Position numbers and translations under genes: made by a program | Notes under the pieces: model-generated | The model's input: the letters and a program-made list of their open reading frames with translations, nothing else | Databases searched by the model: none | Told to the model about the DNA's origin: nothing | Shown here: positions 5,366 through 12,860 of the stretch, piece by piece | Layout: each line of letters starts with the position of its first letter | How positions within the stretch are numbered: position 1 is the first letter of the stretch | Source: a virus | DNA: 20,555 nt | IMG/VR virus record: IMGVR_UViG_3300008459_000526 | Span: 1 to 20,555 of that record | Strand: one strand, 5' to 3'

Positions 5366-6018
5366 AAAAAACTTAGAGTACCAGATACCTCCTTTTCACC
5401 CTCTTCTGTCATTACAACAAAATATAGTTCTGGTTGCTCTTTAGATATTTTTTCTATTTCTTTTACAAAAGAATATGGTAGGTTGTCTACCAATTTTTTA
5501 AGATCATCTGGTAAAAATTTATCTAAATCAAAAATTTCATTTTTAATGCTGATTGATTTGAGATATTTTTTTATGATTGCTGTTTCGTCTGCAAAATCAA
5601 CAGTAAGAAGATCTTTTATTCTAGGTGTTTTTATAGTTCCAAATATTCCGTCTTTTATTTGGACGGTCTTGGAAGTTATGCTGTTTCTTGTTTTTATATC
5701 CGATATGTTTATTTTTACCGGAGTATTTGATATTTTTAAATTTAACTCTTCTCCAACACTCTTTCCACGCATATGCAGATAAAGATATTCGGCATCGGCC
5801 AGACAAAGATCATCTACATTTGTCGCTGGAGAATTGTTTTTTAAAACAGTCACCATTGCCATCAGTGAAAGTTTTTTATTTTCTTCTTTCAGTATTATTG
5901 ATATGTTTTTTGAATCTTTGACTTTGAATGGAGTATAGGAAACTGTTTTTTTGGAAAATGGCAAAACAGTTTCGTAAGTTGGGGAAAGTTCTTTTGTTAA
6001 AAAATTTATGTCAATCAT
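5344..6018 (-). CDS. gp26: T4 gp26/gp51-like baseplate hub assembly protein (zero-frame product)
   Basis: A 224-residue protein in the zero frame. The core motif LADAEYLYLHMRGKSVGE (73-90) followed by a short strand-rich segment is characteristic of the T4 baseplate hub gp26/gp51 family (Pfam T4_baseplate, from memory). It starts with MIDINFLTKELSPTYETVLP and ends shortly after a SFFTLLQTS tail. In T4 these proteins assist assembly of the hub and tape measure. T4 gp26 is 208 residues and gp51 about 249. The start lies 2 nt after the stop of the tube-fold gene, with no ribosome-binding site, so it is probably coupled. The last codons cross a T7 slip site, from which the -1 frame extends the protein by 65 codons. 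Confidence 0.82.
   Translation of the reverse strand: MIDINFLTKELSPTYETVLPFSKKTVSYTPFKVKDSKNISIILKEENKKLSLMAMVTVLKNNSPATNVDDLCLADAEYLYLHMRGKSVGEELNLKISNTPVKINISDIKTRNSITSKTVQIKDGIFGTIKTPRIKDLLTVDFADETAIIKKYLKSISIKNEIFDLDKFLPDDLKKLVDNLPYSFVKEIEKISKEQPELYFVVMTEEGEKEVSGTLSFFTLLQTS
5365..5394 (-). promoter_or_regulatory. Programmed -1 ribosomal frameshift signal
   Basis: On the minus strand the zero frame reads AGT TTT TTT ACC, so U-UUU-UUU forms a full X-XXY-YYZ slippery heptamer at 5371-5365. AAGGAGGT at 5394-5387, a full anti-Shine-Dalgarno match, lies upstream inside the coding region with 15 nt between. Internal Shine-Dalgarno sequences upstream of slip sites stimulate -1 frameshifting in dnaX, where the spacing is about 10 nt. 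Here the AAGGAGGT has no start codon in the -1 frame at usable distance, which argues for a stimulator role. The zero frame stops at TAG 5346-5344. Confidence 0.78.
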
Positions 6019-6020
6019 AA

Positions 6021-6605
6021 TTACACATTAAAATTTTGATAATAATCTCTGAAACCAAACAAAACGGTGTATCTGAGATATTTATCAGATGTTGCCATAT
6101 TCAATTCTAAGGGCTGACATTCTATCGGAAATACTTCATAGAAAGAAGTAACGTTGTTTGGGTTTCCATTCGGATCCAACATTTGTACTTCCATTACTAC
6201 GTTGTATACGGCATCATCGTAATAGGGCAGAATGAACGCATTTCTTAAACCGTTGGTTGAAGATCTTGGACCCGGATAAAAGTTGTTAAACCATCTATTG
6301 AAAAAATTTAAGATGTAGTTGTCGTTTGTTACTGGGAATACAATTTGAGCACCATATCCAGCACTTAAAAGATTTTGACTTCTTGGAACGAATCTACCAC
6401 CGCCAAATCCCATCAAACCATCTTGGATTGTAAAAATAGATCTTGGTCCGAGAATTACTTGTTCTGCTTGAATCTCAACTCCATTTGTATTCCAAACATT
6501 GCTGGGAAGGTTGTAAAAATTTACAATAAACCTATTTGAGAGCTGTAAGCCATTGTGGCGATCAAAGTAATCTTTTATTGTCTGTATTGCGTTTGGATTA
6601 GGCAT
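6021..6605 (-). CDS. Tail-tube-fold protein (gp19/gp54-like)
   Basis: A 194-residue protein with the layout of T4 tail-tube-fold proteins. It has an N-terminal helix and entry (IKDYFDRHNGLQLSNRFIV), a central strand-loop region ending FGGGRFVPRSQ, then GAQIVFPVTNDNYILNFFNRWFNNFY. A late FYEVFPIECQPLELN segment and a final strand pair YLRYTVLFGFRDYY follow. Comparable points in the tail tube genes at 19523 and 20067 are NRF near the start, a W-x-x-F or FF-x-x-W segment before the middle, and a C-x-P before the last strands. It could be the tube initiator (gp54 role) or a second tube protein. It overlaps the gp4 gene by 8 nt and is followed by the chaperone gene, an order like tube then gpE in P2. 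Confidence 0.72.
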   Translation of the reverse strand: MPNPNAIQTIKDYFDRHNGLQLSNRFIVNFYNLPSNVWNTNGVEIQAEQVILGPRSIFTIQDGLMGFGGGRFVPRSQNLLSAGYGAQIVFPVTNDNYILNFFNRWFNNFYPGPRSSTNGLRNAFILPYYDDAVYNVVMEVQMLDPNGNPNNVTSFYEVFPIECQPLELNMATSDKYLRYTVLFGFRDYYQNFNV

Positions 6606-7017
6606 TTGTAAAAATTTCTTTTTCTGTTAATATTTTGAATTCCATATTGTTCATCTCACAATATTTTCTAGCAGCTTCCCATTTTGCGGTGTTTATTATC
6701 CAAGTAATTTTTTCTTTCTTTGATGCGTTTTCTTTTAAAAAAGTTTGCTTCTTTGGTTTTACCTCAATCATCCAAGATTTTATTCCGGATGAGTTTTTAA
6801 ATTGCACTAAGAAATCTGGATAGTAGTTATGCACCTTTTTGTCCAACGGGCTGGTATAGGGAATCACTATTTCCTCAAATGACCACTTTATAACCTCTGG
6901 GGTTTCATCCAAAAACTTGCAAACCCTCCTCTCCCAAAGAGAACGGCATACTATTTTCGTACAATCCCCTATGTATTTTTTTGTATTTTGGGGTTTAAAT
7001 ACAGTTTTGTATGCCAT
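6598..7017 (-). CDS. gp4: Head completion protein, T4 gp4 (TnsA-endonuclease-like fold)
   Basis: A 139-residue protein (T4 gp4, also called gp50/65, has about 150). It has a nuclease-like core with E29 in SLWERRV, D68 in YYPDFLV and E85-V-K87 in WMIEVKPKK, the acidic and lysine positions of TnsA-type PD-(D/E)XK enzymes. The C-terminal half is helical (KITWIINTAKWEAARKYC). In T4 this protein is needed to complete filled heads so that tails can join. It is the first gene of the minus-strand operon 7017 to 4728. Its ATG lies 5 nt after a CATAAATA late-type box with no ribosome-binding site, so a leaderless mRNA is predicted. The gene is separated by 32 nt from the divergent gp48 gene. Confidence 0.88.
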   Translation of the reverse strand: MAYKTVFKPQNTKKYIGDCTKIVCRSLWERRVCKFLDETPEVIKWSFEEIVIPYTSPLDKKVHNYYPDFLVQFKNSSGIKSWMIEVKPKKQTFLKENASKKEKITWIINTAKWEAARKYCEMNNMEFKILTEKEIFTNA

Positions 7018-7022
7018 AAAAA

Positions 7023-7030
7023 TATTTATG
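7023..7030 (-). promoter_or_regulatory. Late promoter CATAAATA of the minus-strand operon
   Basis: CATAAATA (7030-7023) then five T, then the gp4 ATG at 7017. T4 late-promoter geometry puts the start exactly at the A of this ATG. There is no Shine-Dalgarno sequence. Confidence 0.65.
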
Positions 7031-7035
7031 AAAAT

Positions 7036-7043
7036 GATAAATA
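7036..7043 (+). promoter_or_regulatory. Late promoter GATAAATA of the plus-strand structural block
   Basis: GATAAATA is followed by six nucleotides and the gp48 ATG at 7050. The predicted start is 7049, so the mRNA would have a leader of one nucleotide at most. It lies back to back with the gp4 late box, only 5 nt away. Confidence 0.62.
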
Positions 7044-7049
7044 TTTTAA

Positions 7050-7859
7050 ATGCCTACGGACAACTATTATCAATACCCTCTGGGTGCATATGCTGCTGAA
7101 CAACCTCTATGGTTGAACTTTTTTTGTTCCACTTATTCATTGAATAACAAAGAACGTACCCGTGAAGGGATACAGAGCAGGGCATTCGTCCAAATGAAAT
7201 TACCAATGCCCAAAGAGCCCGGTTACGCGGTGCGACATGAATTTGGAGAGGGAACGAACCCAGTCGGGCCAAATATAACCACTGCATCAATTGCAAACAG
7301 TGGTGGTATTGCAAATTTTGATATTTTGTGGAATAGAAACCTTGATCCGGGGCAGTTTCAAGAAGAATATTTTAAAGCAACCAGTACTTATAGAAGATTC
7401 TCGAATATAACAGAAGCAACGCTAGTTTCTGAGGCCAGAAAAGAATACTACTTTGAATATATTTTTGTCCCAAAAAATAATGCTGAATCTATTGCAGCAG
7501 AAAATATTGCGGGAACTTTTAGAAAATGCTCTTACCCAATGGTCGCCTCTGGCCTCCCCGAAAGAACATATCCACAAAACCTCTGGGTTTTTCAGCTTTC
7601 AACTGGAACACAATCATCCGTTAGCCCCAGTGCAACGGCGGATTGGTTGGGCGAACCACTTCCCTGTGTTTTGACCACAGTAACCGTCAAGAAAAATGAT
7701 GCTGCAGATCCAATTGTAAGATTTTTGCCAAATGGAAATTCTAACGTAATTTTGCTTGGTCTTGTATTCAGAGAATTTGAAACAGGAACATATGATCCAG
7801 ACGAAAATGCAGTTTTGTCTAAGTCTGAAATATCATATAAGTACTTTAGGACTCCATGA
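7050..7859 (+). CDS. gp48: Baseplate tail tube cap, T4 gp48-like
   Basis: A 269-residue protein (T4 gp48 has 364). gp48 sits on the hub and starts the tail tube. The N-terminal part has QSRAFVQMKLPMP (about residues 42-54), the place where gp48 proteins enter the tube-like fold. Middle motifs are EARKEYYFEYIFVPKNNAES and GTFRKCSYP, and the C-terminal part has WLGEPLPCVLTTVTV followed by FLPNGNSNVILLGLVFREFET. This order of a 'FxFxxxPRN', a 'tFr..yP', a 'CVLT' and a 'LxFrE.E' segment is the one I know from gp48 of T4-like phages. It begins the plus-strand morphogenesis block and overlaps gp53 by ATGA. Confidence 0.78.
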   Translation: MPTDNYYQYPLGAYAAEQPLWLNFFCSTYSLNNKERTREGIQSRAFVQMKLPMPKEPGYAVRHEFGEGTNPVGPNITTASIANSGGIANFDILWNRNLDPGQFQEEYFKATSTYRRFSNITEATLVSEARKEYYFEYIFVPKNNAESIAAENIAGTFRKCSYPMVASGLPERTYPQNLWVFQLSTGTQSSVSPSATADWLGEPLPCVLTTVTVKKNDAADPIVRFLPNGNSNVILLGLVFREFETGTYDPDENAVLSKSEISYKYFRTP

Positions 7860-8692
7860 AATACTCCGCAAATTTACCAAAAATTACTTATTCAACCACT
7901 ATTGGTGATTTCGATGTCACGGACATATCATCATATTTTGTTTTAAACAATGATAATTTAAACAAAGCTGATATTGAAACTTCAAAAAATTTAACATTAA
8001 TTGAGTTGGCTGGATCAGTCTATAGTGATGTAAATTCATTTTGGTTATTTTTGTTGGCAAATGAAAAGGTAAATCCTTTTGATTTAACAAAAACGGATAA
8101 TTCAACATTACAATCAAATTACGCAACCAATACAGTTGTAAATGCAAAAAATATAGAAAGTGCATATGAAGTAATTGCTCCCGCCGGTTCTATTGTTTTT
8201 CCAAATATACCTAACTCCGGTGATACCTATTCTTTTGGTGGAACTGGTAATTACAGCCTTACTGGCGGGTTTGCTTTAATTCAATCATTTGATCCTTTCT
8301 CGAAACAATATGTTGCAATAGAACCCTATGGTGGAATTTCATTTGGAGTAAACAGTAGTGTGGTTTTTTTGATAAATGGTTCGACTGGCTATTACCAATA
8401 TGTTTCGTCTGGCGGTGGTGCCACTCAAACAATAAACAAAATACAAGTTCAGGAAAATGCTACCCAAAAAATTGTTTATTCAGACTCGACAACTCTTCAA
8501 GTTTTTGAAGCTCTGACTGAAGATCTACCTCCGATTATAAAAGGATCGGCTCCATATCAACCAACGGGCATTTCTCAAGCCATTTCATATTCTCAAGTTT
8601 CAAACAACGAAAATAGAAATATAAAATATTTCTTACCTTATTCGGTTGGATACTACAGCCTTACAAAGGTAATACAAAATTATAGTGTGTAA
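7856..8692 (+). CDS. gp53: Baseplate wedge protein, T4 gp53-like
   Basis: A 278-residue protein, longer than T4 gp53 (196). Residues about 41-82 contain the family signature: a helix ending LIELAGSVYSDVNSFWLFLLANEKVNPFDL, the pattern 'iA..vYgd..yyWvill.N...dp'. The C-terminal two thirds are Ser/Gly/Thr-rich beta sequence with no clear counterpart in T4, so the protein may carry an added domain. Its start overlaps the gp48 stop (ATGA), so translation is coupled. In T4 gp53 joins wedges into the hexagonal baseplate. Confidence 0.8.
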   Translation: MKYSANLPKITYSTTIGDFDVTDISSYFVLNNDNLNKADIETSKNLTLIELAGSVYSDVNSFWLFLLANEKVNPFDLTKTDNSTLQSNYATNTVVNAKNIESAYEVIAPAGSIVFPNIPNSGDTYSFGGTGNYSLTGGFALIQSFDPFSKQYVAIEPYGGISFGVNSSVVFLINGSTGYYQYVSSGGGATQTINKIQVQENATQKIVYSDSTTLQVFEALTEDLPPIIKGSAPYQPTGISQAISYSQVSNNENRNIKYFLPYSVGYYSLTKVIQNYSV

Positions 8693-8694
8693 TC

Positions 8695-10695
8695 ATGGCA
8701 GATTTTAATCCACTTTATTCCAAAATAAAAGATGTCCTCTTAGGACAGCTTTCTATAGTAAATAGAAATCAATATTGTCAATTTGAAAAAATTGAGATGG
8801 TTGAGAGTGTAGTAAATTTATACCCGCAGGGATCTTTGATCGTAAGAGATACCTCGGACATAATGACATATATTCAAGAAAACTCCATAGAGACTATAAC
8901 TTTTGAATTTGAAGATGAAAGACCCCAGACATATTTTATAACAAATTATTCTTTTATAAACAACGGAGCATCAAGCACCGAAGAAAACTTTGTATCAATA
9001 CAGTTTAGCAATTATCTTTTTAAATTGGGTCAAAATACGACAGTAACAGAGCTTCTTCAATATGAATACCCACAGGTATTCAATATTAATAGATTTTATA
9101 AGTCCGAGCTCATGCCAAAAATAAATGAGTTGATATTGGCACCTTATACTAAATGTGCTCTTTATGATGATGGTTACGAGTCCAGCAACTATATGGTCTA
9201 CAGACCAATCAATCCACTGGAAAGTAAAAATGACATTGTAAGTGAAAACTTTGTACAGTACATGTATTACATCAGCAGCATGATGTGTGATTCCGAAAAA
9301 GAGCTTCCAAGGTTTTTATTTTGGACTGGGTTTAACAATGAAATCAATCTAAAATACATACCTACAAATTATACCCAAGATCCAAATTATGAGGCATATA
9401 ACGAAGATAGGAATTATGGGGTATACGAATCCGATGTCCCGTCTTCTAAATTGTCAGATGGTGATGTATACAAAAAAATATACCAATTAATAACACAACC
9501 AGCAAAACAGTATTACAACAGAAATTATTATTATACAAGAATAGTTCCAAAACTTTTGGATGCAGAGGGACAAAATTCTGAAGATCAAGAACTTACTCTT
9601 TTTAACCACCAATACTTGGATCAGGGAAGTAGGTTTAAAACACAAATTGTAACCCCAGAGGGAGAGGTTGATCTGCTGCCGGAATCAAGTGGTTGGTCTT
9701 CCTTTGAAACTAATAGGTTTTATGGTTACTATGACAAAAACGATATAGATAATAATTTTAGAGATACTTCTCTGCTTTCTATGAGCTATGGTAATTCGGA
9801 CAGCTATTCTTCGAAAGTATTCGCAGGTGTTGCCGAGCCATATCCTTTTATTGATAGCCCGGAGATGTGGAAAAACATGTTTGATCTGACTCCAGTTCAC
9901 CCAAATATTGGAAGCTCTGATAATGAAACTGTGAGTGGGCAAAATACAAACCTTCAAAAAGTTTATCGCATAAGAAACATAAGAAAAAGTGATGTTTCCA
10001 AATTAGATCAGATGAAGGAAATTGAAAGACAAAACTTTATTCTTTATGTTCTCTGCTGCGTAAAAGATATTGAAGACGAACAAGAAGAAACCTTTTTTGC
10101 TAGAATAACTGGATGGACAGAGGATACAACACTTCCTACGGTAAGAGGGTACAACGGTGAACCTCTAAAATACAGATACAGTTGGAAAAAATTACAAATA
10201 TTAATAGGTTTATCAGATACAACAACAGATTTTCCATATTATACAAACCCAGAAGCCGAAAGATGGTTTGCAACAGATTCGTCAGATCCAGAAGATATAA
10301 AAACCTGGGCTATAAATCTCAATGAAAGAGTAAATACAACTGGATCTCAATCTTCTAGTGGATATTATGCTCCTGGTTGGTATGCTCAAAATTTAACTCA
10401 ATCTTTATTTGATTATGTCACATACAGACCAATTGGAAACCGTGCAGGAGATCTACAAACATCAGCAGATCCTAGTACTCTACCTTTTGGTGGATACCAT
10501 ATTGTTAAAATGACTAAAATTCCTTTTAGTAAAATAATAAAAGATTCTGTAAACTATTCCAGCGTTATAACCGATGCTACGATTTTAAATAATTTTTTGT
10601 CTGCTGCTGCAGGAAAGTATCTGTATTACTTTGAGATGGCAAATATAACAGACGGAAAGTGCAATACTGTAACAGTAGTTGAGCAACAACCATGA
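8695..10695 (+). CDS. Baseplate hub protein, N-terminal gp27-like part
   Basis: A 666-residue protein, probably the hub. The N-terminal about 130 residues read like the first tube-type domain of T4 gp27 and P2 gpD: QFEKIEMVESVVNLYPQGSL, LIVRDTSDIMTYIQ, then ETITFEFEDE and a YFITNYSFINNG strand pair. The middle is long and acidic and lacks motifs I can name; the closing region has the FSKIIKDSVNYSSVI motif. The usual gp27 C-terminal strands (PGQ-L-I, Y-x-V-x-x-x-x-H) are missing here and appear in the next gene, which overlaps by ATGA. I infer a hub split over two genes. No gp5-type lysozyme or needle domain is visible. Which virion protein it is remains inferred. Confidence 0.62.
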   Translation: MADFNPLYSKIKDVLLGQLSIVNRNQYCQFEKIEMVESVVNLYPQGSLIVRDTSDIMTYIQENSIETITFEFEDERPQTYFITNYSFINNGASSTEENFVSIQFSNYLFKLGQNTTVTELLQYEYPQVFNINRFYKSELMPKINELILAPYTKCALYDDGYESSNYMVYRPINPLESKNDIVSENFVQYMYYISSMMCDSEKELPRFLFWTGFNNEINLKYIPTNYTQDPNYEAYNEDRNYGVYESDVPSSKLSDGDVYKKIYQLITQPAKQYYNRNYYYTRIVPKLLDAEGQNSEDQELTLFNHQYLDQGSRFKTQIVTPEGEVDLLPESSGWSSFETNRFYGYYDKNDIDNNFRDTSLLSMSYGNSDSYSSKVFAGVAEPYPFIDSPEMWKNMFDLTPVHPNIGSSDNETVSGQNTNLQKVYRIRNIRKSDVSKLDQMKEIERQNFILYVLCCVKDIEDEQEETFFARITGWTEDTTLPTVRGYNGEPLKYRYSWKKLQILIGLSDTTTDFPYYTNPEAERWFATDSSDPEDIKTWAINLNERVNTTGSQSSSGYYAPGWYAQNLTQSLFDYVTYRPIGNRAGDLQTSADPSTLPFGGYHIVKMTKIPFSKIIKDSVNYSSVITDATILNNFLSAAAGKYLYYFEMANITDGKCNTVTVVEQQP

Positions 10696-11396
10696 CAACC
10701 GGTCCACAACAAATAAAAACTCTTTCTGCAACAAAAATACAGACTACCCAGTTTCCGGGTGGTTCGAGAAGGGTTTATGATTGCGCGAATCCATACATAA
10801 CTCGTGGTGTGACTTCACAACCAACAAGTTATAATGATTGTATCGAAAACTCCATATATGGTACCAGAGTTTCTGACATAGTAAATAAAATTGGAGGTTT
10901 TCCTTCGTGGGCAGGACCACCGGCAATAACTGGGGTCCCATCAACGATAGACAGCACCATAATCGGGGAATCCTCCCCTGAATGTGACAGCATAGAAGGA
11001 ACTCTGGGAAGCGATTGGAAGGGCTGCTACTGGGCTGCATCAGATTCCGTGTTCAGCTGTGACTGCCCAGAGGTGGGAGAAAACTACAATAATTACCTTC
11101 GGTTAAGATTAAATGTTGCTACTTTTTGGAATACTAAAATTGAAACCCCTCTTTTAAGACGGCAATTTTTAGATTATATCGAATACTCCCCCCAAATAAC
11201 GATTACGGTGGCTGGCGATTTTTCTTTAAAACCAGGACAATTGATAAAAATATCTGCAGACAGTATAAGCGGTTATGACACCAATATATTGAAATCTATA
11301 ATTTCAACCACATATTATATTGTTTCTATTAAGCATACAGTCATAAATTCTGGAGTTCATGAAACCGCCATAACTGCTGTGAAAGCTCCTTTATAA
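10692..11396 (+). CDS. Hub-associated protein with gp27/gpD-like C-terminal domain
   Basis: A 234-residue protein. The last about 60 residues have the motif set FSLKPGQLIKISADS, then YYIVSIKHTVINSG and HETAITAVKA. This matches the end of T4 gp27 and P2 gpD (L-x-PG strand, Y-x-V-x-x-x-x-H strand, and a final strand). The N-terminal half is unrelated and contains a cysteine cluster (C97, C111, C121 and C123, counted approximately) around KGCYWAASD and SCDCPE. It overlaps the 666-residue gene (ATGA at 10692-10695). The likely reading is the second half of a split hub. The stop TAA lies inside the late box of gp25. Confidence 0.6.
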   Translation: MTTGPQQIKTLSATKIQTTQFPGGSRRVYDCANPYITRGVTSQPTSYNDCIENSIYGTRVSDIVNKIGGFPSWAGPPAITGVPSTIDSTIIGESSPECDSIEGTLGSDWKGCYWAASDSVFSCDCPEVGENYNNYLRLRLNVATFWNTKIETPLLRRQFLDYIEYSPQITITVAGDFSLKPGQLIKISADSISGYDTNILKSIISTTYYIVSIKHTVINSGVHETAITAVKAPL

Positions 11397-11399
11397 ATA
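11392..11399 (+). promoter_or_regulatory. Late promoter TATAAATA of gp25
   Basis: A perfect T4 late consensus. Its TAA is the stop codon of the preceding gene (11394-11396). Six nucleotides separate it from the gp25 ATG, and the predicted start at about 11405 would give an essentially leaderless mRNA without a Shine-Dalgarno sequence. Confidence 0.75.
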
Positions 11400-11405
11400 A
11401 TCTTG

Positions 11406-11789
11406 ATGATTAATCTGAGAGATTTAAATATTCTTGGATATAAAATAGATTCAAATACCAGCAAAAAAGATATAAGTCTGGTAACTGGATTCAATTCATA
11501 TATTCAAAAAATAGAGCATATTTGCAAAACCCAAAAGGGAGAACTTCCCTCAGATACTTCAATTGGTTCAAATTACTATGCATTCGTATTTGATCCAGTC
11601 GGTAATAAAAATGTATTGGAGTTAAATCTTCAAGCATATTTAAAATCAGCGATATACGATCTTACCCGCGTAAAAGTAACCGTTGTTTATTCCGACGAAT
11701 CCAAGGTTTTGTTAAATGTAAAATTTGGTTTACGAAACTTTACTGAATCCCAAGATGCACAATGCCTTGTGGAGGTACAATTACAATGA
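11406..11789 (+). CDS. gp25: Baseplate wedge protein, T4 gp25-like
   Basis: A 127-residue protein (T4 gp25 has 132). The gp25/TssE/gpW family forms the core of the wedge in contractile systems. Residues about 30-63 give the typical helix and loop (SYIQKIEHICKTQKGELPSD), then YYAFVFDP and a helix LQAYLKSAIYDL, and the central strand pair RVKVTVVYSDESKVLLNVKFGL. The EPR motif that most of the family keeps is not present: at the corresponding place LTR (about 86-88) is read. The ATG at 11406 is preferred over the TTG at 11403. It is preceded by a perfect TATAAATA and overlaps gp6 (ATGA). Confidence 0.83.
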   Translation: MINLRDLNILGYKIDSNTSKKDISLVTGFNSYIQKIEHICKTQKGELPSDTSIGSNYYAFVFDPVGNKNVLELNLQAYLKSAIYDLTRVKVTVVYSDESKVLLNVKFGLRNFTESQDAQCLVEVQLQ

Positions 11790-12859
11790 GCTTAAACTTT
11801 AAAGATTTAAATGTCGCATCTCTGGATTATAGCGATATCGTTTCATCAATGACGGCCTTTCTCAAACAAGAGCCATCGTTGTCTGATCTAGATTACGATA
11901 ACAAGGCAAGCGCCATAAACATGTTGGTAAACATTTTGGCAACCGCTACTGCCTATAACGGAGTTTATTCGCAATTTGGATATAAAGAGTCATTTTTGAG
12001 CACAGCTACCCTTCTTCAATCGGTTGTTGGTCTTGCTTCAAACTCTTCTATTCTTCTTGAAGTAAAAAAATCAGCACAGAGCACAAGAAACATTTCTGTG
12101 TCTGGGACTACACTTCCGGCTTTTACAGCTTTTCCAGCAACAACAATAAACGGTGCAAATACAAATTTCTTTAATATAGAAGAAGTTGCAGCAAATACCA
12201 TTGCGACCGTTACACTTTATGCGGGATCAGAGGTAGTTCAATATGGTGCATGGGATTTTAACACCCAATCAATAACATTACCATTGACTGTAGATCCGGA
12301 AACGATAAAACTTTATAGCGCCGATATTGATGGTGTATTGACTACATGGGAAAGAGTGGACAAAACCACCATTTCAAGCCCTTCTATTGGAAACTATTAC
12401 ACCGTCCTGAATACTGTAAATGGTTACCTAGTAACGGCAAACTTGCCTAACTCAAACACCCTTACCACAGATTTGACCGTATATTGTAAAGCAATTGTTT
12501 CTACTGGTTCCGCTGCAAACTCGGCTAGTATAAACAGCAATACTTATGCATCATTCGTAACAACCGAATCTCCTTCGGGGGGATATGAAGACATATCCGT
12601 GGACTTGGCCAGAGCAAAAGTTCAATTTGCTGCGAATTCAGAAAAGCGTTGTGTAACGATTTCTGATTTTGAAACAGCAATATTGGTTTCTGGAATTTCC
12701 GGAACAGATAATATTGACAATATAACGGTTCAAAATGCAAATGAACCATGTGTAATTAAAATTTATGTGGATGGCCTTCAGTCAGCAAATCAAAATTTGT
12801 TAATCACATACTTGTCAGAAATGTCTGTTGCAGGAATAAACTTAATATATTCACAATAA
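11786..12859 (+). CDS. gp6: Baseplate wedge protein, gp6 / gpJ-like, short form
   Basis: A 357-residue protein; T4 gp6 has 660 residues and P2 gpJ about 302. The N-terminus (SLDYSDIVSSMTAFLKQEP, followed by DYDNKASAINMLVNILATATAYNG) matches the T4 gp6 start pattern, and EMFLDTAQL-like YKESFLSTATLLQSVVGLA follows. The later SEKRCVTISDFETAI segment is the family's 'aVT..DY.a.i' motif. The start at 11786 is chosen because GGAGG lies at 11771-11775 and the ATG overlaps the gp25 stop. An earlier in-frame ATG at 11762 has no ribosome-binding site. The C-terminal dimer part of T4 gp6 is absent, which makes the protein closer in size to P2 gpJ. Confidence 0.83.
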   Translation: MSLNFKDLNVASLDYSDIVSSMTAFLKQEPSLSDLDYDNKASAINMLVNILATATAYNGVYSQFGYKESFLSTATLLQSVVGLASNSSILLEVKKSAQSTRNISVSGTTLPAFTAFPATTINGANTNFFNIEEVAANTIATVTLYAGSEVVQYGAWDFNTQSITLPLTVDPETIKLYSADIDGVLTTWERVDKTTISSPSIGNYYTVLNTVNGYLVTANLPNSNTLTTDLTVYCKAIVSTGSAANSASINSNTYASFVTTESPSGGYEDISVDLARAKVQFAANSEKRCVTISDFETAILVSGISGTDNIDNITVQNANEPCVIKIYVDGLQSANQNLLITYLSEMSVAGINLIYSQ

Positions 12860-12860
12860 A

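Noticed and set aside
5387-5394. AAGGAGGT on the minus strand as ribosome-binding site of an independent gene
   Set aside because: There is no ATG, GTG or TTG at proper distance in the -1 frame. The TTG at 5361-5359 is in the zero frame and leads to the stop within six codons. The frameshift reading explains both the site and the open -1 frame.
6079-6086. GATAAATA on the minus strand within the tube-fold gene as a late promoter for the chaperone gene
   Set aside because: It lies in coding sequence (leader of about 55 nt) and has different spacing from the other late boxes. One such match is expected by chance in A+T-rich DNA.
11762-11785. Upstream ATG at 11762 as the gp6 start
   Set aside because: GGAGG at 11771-11775 lies after it and positions the ribosome on the ATG at 11786; the added residues (MPCGGTIT) do not resemble the family.
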